A stretch of 64,000 nt of DNA, from assembly GCF_013277415.1 (NCBI RefSeq), contig NZ_VMMX01000012.1, forward strand, positions 18,016 to 82,015, given 5' to 3'. Shown one piece after another: positions 58,119 through 64,000 of the stretch. The position numbers and the translations under genes were made by a program. Within the stretch, counting starts at the first letter, position 1, and each line of letters opens with the position of its first letter. The stretch comes from Streptococcus sp. 68. GTDB taxonomy: Bacteria > Bacillota > Bacilli > Lactobacillales > Streptococcaceae. The notes under the pieces are model-generated. The model had not been told where the DNA came from, ran no database searches, and saw only the letters and a list, made by a program, of their open reading frames with translations.

Positions 58119-58745
58119 TTATCGTTCCCAATCCCCAAAAATGTAAGGAATATCTGCTAACCCTTGAATCCTGTGATTTCCTTCATAAGTCGACTCTAAA
58201 AAGTTGATACTTTGAATCCCACTATTCTGGGCAAATTCCACATCCAGAGTTCGATCTCCTATATAATAAGTCTTTTCAGAATTCAACTGATACTTGTATA
58301 TCAGATAGGTAGCCGCTTCTGGATTAGGCTTGCGCGCAAAGCCACTCTGACTGGTTAAAATCTCTGTAAAATAAGATCCCAAACCCAAGTCTCTTAGAAT
58401 GGTAAAAGCATTATCTCCTTTATGAGTGTAGACAAACTGCTGAATTCCTGATTCGTCTGCCCAAGCTAGCACATCACGCGCACCTGGCATCAAAACTACT
58501 TGAGTATTCTTCTCAGCCAAACTCTGGGCACGCACCTGATTTAGCACTTCCACATCCAGATTTCTATCTTCTGCCACCCGCACAAGCAAATCTTGCACCG
58601 AATACTTGAGGATAAACTCTCTCACCTGCTCCTTATCATAAGGAATAGCAAACTGAGCAAAAGTTTCCTCAATTCCTGACAAAATCGCTTCGTAAGAGTC
58701 CAATAAAGTCCCGTCTAAATCCCAAATAAAAGCTGTTTTTTGCAT
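58119..58745 (-). CDS. HAD-superfamily hydrolase (subfamily IA)
   Basis: A 208-aa phosphatase with motif I IWDLDGTLLDSYEA (nucleophile Asp10), motif II VYTHKGD, motif III Lys in SGFARKPNPEA and motif IV YIGDRTLDVEFAQNSG. A helical cap between motifs I and II suggests phosphoglycolate phosphatase-like activity on small phosphometabolites. Three bases after the MATE gene, so co-transcribed. Confidence 0.93.
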   Translation of the reverse strand: MQKTAFIWDLDGTLLDSYEAILSGIEETFAQFAIPYDKEQVREFILKYSVQDLLVRVAEDRNLDVEVLNQVRAQSLAEKNTQVVLMPGARDVLAWADESGIQQFVYTHKGDNAFTILRDLGLGSYFTEILTSQSGFARKPNPEAATYLIYKYQLNSEKTYYIGDRTLDVEFAQNSGIQSINFLESTYEGNHRIQGLADIPYIFGDWER

Positions 58746-58748
58746 TTC

Positions 58749-60029
58749 CTATCCTTTCAAGCTCATATAGCGCTGGTAACGATAGCGTAGAAATAACCAG
58801 CGAAAACCATTATCCAAGAGAGTTCCTGCCCAAATACCAGACAAGCCCCAACCAAAAACAATCCCCATCAGATACCCTGTTCCAATGCGGATACACCACA
58901 TTCCTATACTTGTCGCATAGAAGGGAAGCCGAGCATTGCCCAAACCCTGCCAGACTGCTGTATAGATGACTGTTCCTATCGTCATAGGGATTCCAAGTAG
59001 TGAAAAAAGTGTCACTAGAACACTAGCCTCCACCGCTAGAGAATTAGTTGTATAGAGATGAGTTAGTGGTATACCCAAAGCATAGATACTGAAGGTCAAG
59101 GGCAACATGAGGACCAGAGAGAGCCAAAAGGTTTGCTTGCTCAAACTAGCGACTCTTTTCCAATCATCTTCTCCAACCGCTCGAGCCACTTGCATGACTG
59201 TTGCTGTAGCCACACCAAAGGCAGGCATATAGTTAAACTGGGTCAAAACTTCCCCGACTGCATTTCCAGCCACTGCCTCTGTCCCGAAAGACACAACCAA
59301 GGCAATGATTACTACATCTCCAGCCCGCATCATAAGTCGCTCTCCAGCTGCTGGCAAAGCTAAAGTCAATAGTTCCTTATCTAAACCAAAAGTCGGTTTC
59401 TCAAAAGGCAGCTTTAATTGCGACCACAAAATCACAAGACCAACCAAACGAGACAGAATAGTCCCCCAAGCAACACTCGCTATCCCCATATCCAGTACAA
59501 AAATAGCTAGACTGGAAAAGAGAATATTCAAGACATTGGATAAAAAACTAACATAGAGGGGCAAACGTGGATTATGCGTTGCACGAATCAAGGAACCAAG
59601 ACTGGTCATCAAGCCCAAAAGAACAATCGATCCGCCTACCAAAGATAGATACAGTCCACCACTCTCAGCTACAGCCCTCTCCGTTCCCAATAGTCCTATC
59701 ATCTCTTTCCCAGCGAAGATAGACAAAGCTCCCAAAAGGAAACTTAAGAGTAAAGTAATTTTCAACGCCTCAGTCACATGATAGGCTAGCTTAGCCTTAT
59801 CCTTCTGCCCCAAACTTTTTGAAATAACACTGGAAATAGCAGCTCCCAGAGCGATGAAAATCGCCTGGTAAATCGTGATAATATTGCCAGCTACTGATAC
59901 ACCTGAAATAGCTATCAATCCTAAATGAGCAACCAAATAACTGTCCACCATCCCCATGAGCATTTGCAAAAAGTTTTCGCCCATAGCTGGCAAGGCAATA
60001 TTCAGAATGTCTTTATTTTTCTTAAACAA
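58749..60029 (-). CDS. MATE family efflux transporter
   Basis: A 426-aa polytopic protein with twelve predicted helices in two similar halves (start FKKNKDILNIALPAMGENFLQMLMGMVDSYLVAHLG; second half LTLALPAAGERLMMRAGDVV). MATE pumps export cationic compounds in exchange for Na+ or H+. Substrate not determinable. Confidence 0.94.
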   Translation of the reverse strand: MFKKNKDILNIALPAMGENFLQMLMGMVDSYLVAHLGLIAISGVSVAGNIITIYQAIFIALGAAISSVISKSLGQKDKAKLAYHVTEALKITLLLSFLLGALSIFAGKEMIGLLGTERAVAESGGLYLSLVGGSIVLLGLMTSLGSLIRATHNPRLPLYVSFLSNVLNILFSSLAIFVLDMGIASVAWGTILSRLVGLVILWSQLKLPFEKPTFGLDKELLTLALPAAGERLMMRAGDVVIIALVVSFGTEAVAGNAVGEVLTQFNYMPAFGVATATVMQVARAVGEDDWKRVASLSKQTFWLSLVLMLPLTFSIYALGIPLTHLYTTNSLAVEASVLVTLFSLLGIPMTIGTVIYTAVWQGLGNARLPFYATSIGMWCIRIGTGYLMGIVFGWGLSGIWAGTLLDNGFRWLFLRYRYQRYMSLKG

Positions 60030-60043
60030 TCTCTCCTCCTGAT

Positions 60044-60077
60044 GAAAAGAAACTCAGTTGGTTTCCCAACCGAGTTT
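60044..60077 (-). terminator. Intrinsic terminator of thrC
   Basis: A 12-position stem (AAACTCGGTTGG/CCAACTGAGTTT, one mismatch) with a GAAA loop, followed by CTTTTC on the minus strand. Confidence 0.82.
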
Positions 60078-60089
60078 ACTCCCTCTGTC

Positions 60090-61574
60090 TTAAAGTCCTA
60101 GATAAGCCTCAACCGCTGCTTGCATATCAGTAGCTGCCACTGTTGTCTTGTGACGAACAGGAGCTGTTTCAAGGCCATCAACTGCTGGTGGCACTGCAAC
60201 GCCTGAGATTTCATGTAATTGAGCCAAGGCTTCAAAGTCAGTCAAGCCAACTTTCCCTGTTACCGCTTCTACTGCAACTACTGGGAACTTGTATGGACTA
60301 GCTGTTGAAGCAATCACCGTCTTAGTCACATCGCCAGTAGCCGCTTGGTATTTTCTATAAACTGCTGAGGCAACCGCCGTATGTGGATCCTCGATATAAG
60401 AATCTGACTCATAAACACGCTTGATTTCTGCTGCTGTTTCTTCCTCAGTCGCATATTCAGCTGCAAATAGTTCAAGAATCTCTGCATCAAAGTCTGTCAA
60501 CTCATATTGTCCTTGCGTGTTCAAGGCATTCATAAGTTCAGCTGTCTTTTCAGCATCATTCCCCAAAAGATGGAAAATGAGACGCTCCAAATTTGAAGAT
60601 ACCAAGATATCCATAGATGGACTAGTTGTTACTTTAAACTCACGTTTCTTATCATAGACACGAGTTTTAAAGAAGTCTGTCAAAACATTGTTGTCATTTG
60701 AAGCACAGATTAATTTACCAACTGGGAGACCAATTTGCTTAGCATAAAAAGCAGCCAAGATATTTCCAAAGTTTCCTGTTGGTACTGTGAAGTTGACCTT
60801 ATCACCAGCCACAATCTCACCAGTCTTGACCAACTGAGCGTAGGCATAAACATAGTAGACAATTTGTGGCACCAAACGGCCAATATTCATAGAGTTAGCC
60901 GATGAAAATTGCAACTTGTTGGCTGCCAACTTCTCACGAAGAGCCACATCGTTGAACATATGCTTCACATTTGTTTGCGCATCATCAAAGTTACCATCAA
61001 TGGCTATAACATGAGTATTGCCACCAGTCTGAGTGGTCATTTGTAACTCTTGAACCTTGCTGACACCATCCTTTGGATAAAAGACGATGATCTCAGTACC
61101 AGGTACATCGGCAAATCCAGCCATAGCAGCTTTCCCAGTATCACCAGATGTCGCTGTCAAAATGACGATTTTGTTCTCCAAGCCATGTTTCTTAGCAGCA
61201 GTCGTCATAAAGTATGGCAAGATAGACAAGGCCATATCCTTAAAGGCAATCGTTGAACCATGGAAGAGTTCCAAGTTATATTGCCCGTCTAATTTCACTA
61301 AAGGCGCAATAGCTGGAGTATCAAATTTGCTATCGTAGGCATTGTCGATACAATAGTCCAACTCCTCAGCTGTAAAGTCATCTAAAAAGGTTGATAAAAC
61401 AAGCTTGGCAATTTCTTGGTAAGAAGCATCTTTCAATTTGTCAAAGTCCAAATCTACCTTTGGATAAGTAAGCGGTGTAAACAAACCACCGTCCGTCGCC
61501 AAACCTTGCAAAATAGCTTGGCTGGCAGTTACTGTATTTTTCGCATCACGCGTTGATTGATAAACTAATGTCAT
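60090..61574 (-). CDS. thrC: Threonine synthase
   Basis: A 494-aa PLP enzyme converting O-phosphohomoserine to threonine. PLP lysine in HGSTIAFKDMALS (near residue 111), phosphate loop GDTGKAAMAG, TGNFGNILAAFYAKQ and substrate loop NSMNIGR are visible. The long form typical of streptococci and yeast. Monocistronic. Confidence 0.97.
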   Translation of the reverse strand: MTLVYQSTRDAKNTVTASQAILQGLATDGGLFTPLTYPKVDLDFDKLKDASYQEIAKLVLSTFLDDFTAEELDYCIDNAYDSKFDTPAIAPLVKLDGQYNLELFHGSTIAFKDMALSILPYFMTTAAKKHGLENKIVILTATSGDTGKAAMAGFADVPGTEIIVFYPKDGVSKVQELQMTTQTGGNTHVIAIDGNFDDAQTNVKHMFNDVALREKLAANKLQFSSANSMNIGRLVPQIVYYVYAYAQLVKTGEIVAGDKVNFTVPTGNFGNILAAFYAKQIGLPVGKLICASNDNNVLTDFFKTRVYDKKREFKVTTSPSMDILVSSNLERLIFHLLGNDAEKTAELMNALNTQGQYELTDFDAEILELFAAEYATEEETAAEIKRVYESDSYIEDPHTAVASAVYRKYQAATGDVTKTVIASTASPYKFPVVAVEAVTGKVGLTDFEALAQLHEISGVAVPPAVDGLETAPVRHKTTVAATDMQAAVEAYLGL

Positions 61575-61649
61575 TACTCTCTATCCTTTATCTATAGTCT
61601 CTTCCATTATATCATGATTTTTCAGAAAATTCTCGCTTTATAACAAAAA

Positions 61650-62927
61650 TTATAACCCCAATTCTTTCTTCAAAGGATCTAAATAAATCATTTCTTGCTT
61701 ATCTCTCATCTCCAGTCCTTCCTCAGATAGGATAAGTAAGTCTTTGGAAAATTCAATAATCGTAGTTCCTTCCTCATCTGTAAGCTTTTTCTTAGAAAAT
61801 TGTCGTCTTAAAAACTTATAATCACAACCAAATTTCTTAAAGAAAGGTGCTGTTTCTAAGTAAGCTACTAACTTATCTAAATTAACCAACAATCCCAAGT
61901 GAAAGGCTGCAGAAGCAAAAGTCCTATCAAGTGGCTGTGTACACACACTACGAAACTCAACTGTTCCTCGAGTCGTTAAGTCTTGGTACTGGTAACTACG
62001 ATGAGTTTCAAAATCCTTCTCTTGAGGATAAATAATAATCTCATCCCCATTAAGCGCATATGCTTGGATTTCAGATGTAGCCAAATAGTCCCTAGCCTGA
62101 ATCGGATAAAAATAATAGGTTTGTCCATCACGTTCCGCAGTAAAAATTGCAGAATGATCTAGATAATCAAAAAAATCATCCTCATCTTTAAAGAGTCTAG
62201 CATTGACCCCGACATTTTCTGGATAGATACCATGCATGGATTCTTCCCAGAAAATATCCCTTGAGATTTTCGTATCCCAATCCTCACCTGTAAACTCAGA
62301 GTTTGCAAATAAATAAGCCTTTACTGCTTCAATTTGAGTAAAAGCATTAATTACCCGTAAGTAGTTAGACTTTGAAACATCCAACTGAACCTGACTCCCA
62401 CAGATAAAAGCACCATATTCAGGGAATTGATGTAAGTCTGACTCAGTCACATTCCTACTCAAACTCAAATAGTCCATCAACATCTGATAGCGTGGATAAT
62501 CCACTGGACAATTCTCATTTTTATCCCAGTTGGGATGAATACCACAGCCAACAATAGCATGATTTGATTCAGCTAACTTCTTCTGGATTGCTTCCATATA
62601 AATACTAAAACGTTCTTCAACCTCTTGAATTGTTTCTGCCTTACCAAATGCAAACTCAATCGTACTATAGGAAACTTCAAACAAAATAGCATCCTGACTT
62701 ATCGGATCTACTAACTGGATCGGATTGCCAAAATCATCTACCTTTTCGACAGTAAAATCAAAAGAAGAAACTAAATATCGGAATAAGTACTTGATAACTT
62801 CAACATCTGTAGCATCCCCTTCCAAGTTTACAACAGGATATTCCAGCTCAACTCCAATAAACAATTCAGGATTTTCTTTAATATTTTTCAAATACCGATG
62901 TTTTAATAAATCGATAGAACGAGACAT
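61650..62927 (-). CDS. Glutamate-cysteine ligase-like protein
   Basis: A 425-aa protein with the GCS family ATP-grasp-like opening (ELFIGVELEYPVVNLEG, near residue 22) and ILFEVSYSTIEFAFGKAETIQEVEERF, plus HPNWDKNENCP and TTRGTVEFRSVCTQP motifs. It resembles gamma-glutamylcysteine ligases (GshA/EgtA group). Whether it makes gamma-glutamylcysteine is unproven; pneumococci are thought to import glutathione. Confidence 0.8.
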   Translation of the reverse strand: MSRSIDLLKHRYLKNIKENPELFIGVELEYPVVNLEGDATDVEVIKYLFRYLVSSFDFTVEKVDDFGNPIQLVDPISQDAILFEVSYSTIEFAFGKAETIQEVEERFSIYMEAIQKKLAESNHAIVGCGIHPNWDKNENCPVDYPRYQMLMDYLSLSRNVTESDLHQFPEYGAFICGSQVQLDVSKSNYLRVINAFTQIEAVKAYLFANSEFTGEDWDTKISRDIFWEESMHGIYPENVGVNARLFKDEDDFFDYLDHSAIFTAERDGQTYYFYPIQARDYLATSEIQAYALNGDEIIIYPQEKDFETHRSYQYQDLTTRGTVEFRSVCTQPLDRTFASAAFHLGLLVNLDKLVAYLETAPFFKKFGCDYKFLRRQFSKKKLTDEEGTTIIEFSKDLLILSEEGLEMRDKQEMIYLDPLKKELGL

Positions 62928-62990
62928 ACTATCCTACTCTTTCTTAATCTAAATCAAATTTTAATAACTATTATTATACAAAAAATAATA

Positions 62991-63021
62991 CAAAAAGGAA
63001 CGAAGAATAACAACGTTCCTA
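62991..63021 (-). terminator. Terminator of the tRNA operon
   Basis: AGGAACG/CGTTCCT stem followed by TTTTTG on the minus strand, 12 bp after tRNA-Leu, the last gene of the leftward tRNA cluster. Confidence 0.8.
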
Positions 63022-63032
63022 AGTCTATACTA

Positions 63033-63116
63033 TACCGGCGGCCGGGGTCGAACCGGCACGTCCTTGCGGACACTGGATTTTGAGTCCAGCGCGTCTGCCA
63101 ATTCCGCCACGCCGGC
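63033..63116 (-). tRNA. tRNA-Leu(CAA)
   Basis: 84-nt class II tRNA with long variable arm. Acceptor GCCGGCG/CGCCGGT, anticodon loop CTCAAAA (CAA). CCA not encoded. Last gene of the cluster. Confidence 0.96.
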
Positions 63117-63125
63117 AAATAGTAA

Positions 63126-63197
63126 CTGGGGTAGCTGGATTCGAACCAACGCATGAGGGAGTCAAAGTCCCTTGCCTTACCGCTTGGCTATACCCCA
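63126..63197 (-). tRNA. tRNA-Gln(UUG)
   Basis: Acceptor TGGGGTA/TACCCCA, discriminator G, anticodon loop CTTTGAC (TTG), canonical T-arm with TTCGAAT. 9 bp from tRNA-Leu. Confidence 0.96.
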
Positions 63198-63210
63198 ATA
63201 ATATAAAATA

Positions 63211-63284
63211 GGCGAGTGATGGGGATCGAACCCACGCATGCCAGAGCCACAATCTGGTGTGTTAACCACTTCACCACACCCGCC
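63211..63284 (-). tRNA. tRNA-His(GUG)
   Basis: Acceptor GGCGGGT/ACTCGCC, anticodon loop TTGTGGC (GTG), T-loop TTCGATC. The opening G fits the extra 5' G typical of tRNA-His. Confidence 0.96.
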
Positions 63285-63297
63285 ATAATTCTATTAA

Positions 63298-63368
63298 CAC
63301 GGGCAGTAGGAATTGAACCCACACTGAAGGTTTTGGAGACCTTAGTTCTACCTTTAAACTATGCCCGT
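63298..63368 (-). tRNA. tRNA-Trp(CCA)
   Basis: Acceptor ACGGGCA/TGCCCGT, discriminator G, anticodon loop CTCCAAA (CCA). Confidence 0.96.
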
Positions 63369-63372
63369 AAAA

Positions 63373-63453
63373 TGGAAGGGGAGGGATTCGAACCCCCGAA
63401 CCCGAAGGAGCGGATTTACAGTCCGCCGCGTTTAGCCTCTTCGCTACCCTTCC
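63373..63453 (-). tRNA. tRNA-Tyr(GUA)
   Basis: Class II tRNA with long variable arm. Acceptor GGAAGGG/CCCTTCC, anticodon loop CTGTAAA (GTA), discriminator A. Confidence 0.96.
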
Positions 63454-63465
63454 AAAATATATAAA

Positions 63466-63538
63466 TGGCGCGAGACGGAATCGAACCGCCGACACATGGA
63501 GCTTCAATCCATTGCTCTACCAACTGAGCTACCGAGCC
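63466..63538 (-). tRNA. tRNA-Phe(GAA)
   Basis: Anticodon loop TTGAAGC (GAA) and perfect D and T arms. The acceptor GGCTCGG pairs with TCGCGCC with one internal T-C mismatch. Confidence 0.94.
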
Positions 63539-63541
63539 TTA

Positions 63542-63615
<74 letters not shown>

Positions 63616-63625
63616 TTGATATAAA

Positions 63626-63715
63626 AGGAGGATGTGGGATTCGAACCCACGCACGCTTTTACACGCCTGACGGTTTTCAAGACCGTTCCCTTCAGCCGGA
63701 CTTGGGTAATCCTCC
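63626..63715 (-). tRNA. tRNA-Ser(UGA)
   Basis: 90-nt class II tRNA. Acceptor GGAGGAT/ATCCTCC, anticodon loop CTTGAAA (TGA), long variable arm. Confidence 0.96.
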
Positions 63716-63797
63716 AAAATAGTTTATACGGGAACAAGCCCGTGTCCTCTTAGTGAAAAGATAATGTTTCAATTCTCTAGTAATGGACTAAACACTA

Positions 63798-63871
<74 letters not shown>

Positions 63872-63905
63872 AAGTTGAAAACTTGGTACAAAGAACAAAG
63901 TTCAA

Positions 63906-63976
63906 AGCGGGTGACGAGAATCGAACTCGCGACAACAGCTTGGAAGGCTGTAGTTTTACCACTAAACTACACCCGC
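63906..63976 (-). tRNA. tRNA-Gly(UCC)
   Basis: Acceptor GCGGGTG/CACCCGC, anticodon loop CTTCCAA (TCC), T-loop TTCGATT. Confidence 0.95.
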
Positions 63977-63981
63977 TAAAA

Positions 63982-64000
63982 TGGGAGTTAACGGGATCGA
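63982..64000 (-). tRNA. 3' end of a further tRNA (cut by the window)
   Basis: The last 19 bases read on the minus strand as the end of a T-arm (TCGATCCCGTT) plus acceptor AACTCCC and discriminator A. The anticodon lies outside the window. An acceptor ending AACTCCCA would fit tRNA-Val among others. Confidence 0.7.

Overview
The window is chromosomal DNA of a mitis-group Streptococcus (S. pneumoniae, S. pseudopneumoniae or S. mitis) carrying a complete-looking prophage. The flanking genes follow the pneumococcal order as I know it: yidC-rnpA, ackA, the comG (cgl) competence pilus operon, DUF1033, adh, nagA, an OatA/Adr-type O-acetyltransferase, tgt, then pcp, a LysM surface protein, a HAD hydrolase, a MATE transporter, thrC and a large tRNA cluster. 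Nearly all chromosomal genes here are on the minus strand, and most transcription units end in a clear intrinsic terminator.

The prophage runs from about 13566 to 53869 (about 40 kb), between tgt and a DUF975 membrane protein, and is bounded by a 15-bp direct repeat (attL/attR). Its layout is: integrase and leftward lysogeny module (13601-18019: integrase, membrane protein, DUF1828/DUF1829 protein, DUF6978-like protein, S24 repressor); a perfect sigma-A promoter with an operator in its spacer (18106-18134); early genes with three small XRE regulators (18183-20084); a DUF3102/ORF6C/initiator region with iteron-like repeats (20081-22203); recombination genes (Bet, DUF1351, RusA; 23894-26270); a reversed MazEF/PemIK cassette (27363-28020); ArpU; a structured non-coding stretch with two tRNA-like modules (28500-28980); packaging and head genes; a contractile tail (sheath at 38335, tube, tape measure, XkdP/Q/R/S/T/U-type baseplate), so the phage is a myovirus of the general EJ-1/PBSX-like type; tail fibres; LLH-type holin and LytA-like amidase; and a leftward accessory cassette (53211-53741) beside attR.

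The most striking finding is at 32098-34443. The MuF minor head protein carries a C-terminal domain with the motif set of a RelA/SpoT alarmone synthetase. It is followed by a 69-aa gene and, translationally coupled to that, a small HD-domain protein resembling a small alarmone hydrolase (MESH1/SpoT-type). This reads as a virion-linked alarmone-synthetase (toxSAS-like) toxin with an alarmone-hydrolase antidote inside the head operon.

Other points of interest are an A-AAA-AAC -1 frameshift site joining two tail-assembly chaperone frames, tRNA-like fragments lacking normal arms, an 18-bp repeat found next to the integrase, mid-prophage and at attR, a candidate small RNA beside the integrase, an unexplained two-gene module behind the repressor, and a three-gene small-protein cassette at the right end. 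The last kilobase holds ten complete tRNA genes (Leu, Gln, His, Trp, Tyr, Phe, fMet, Ser, Ile, Gly) and the 3' end of an eleventh.
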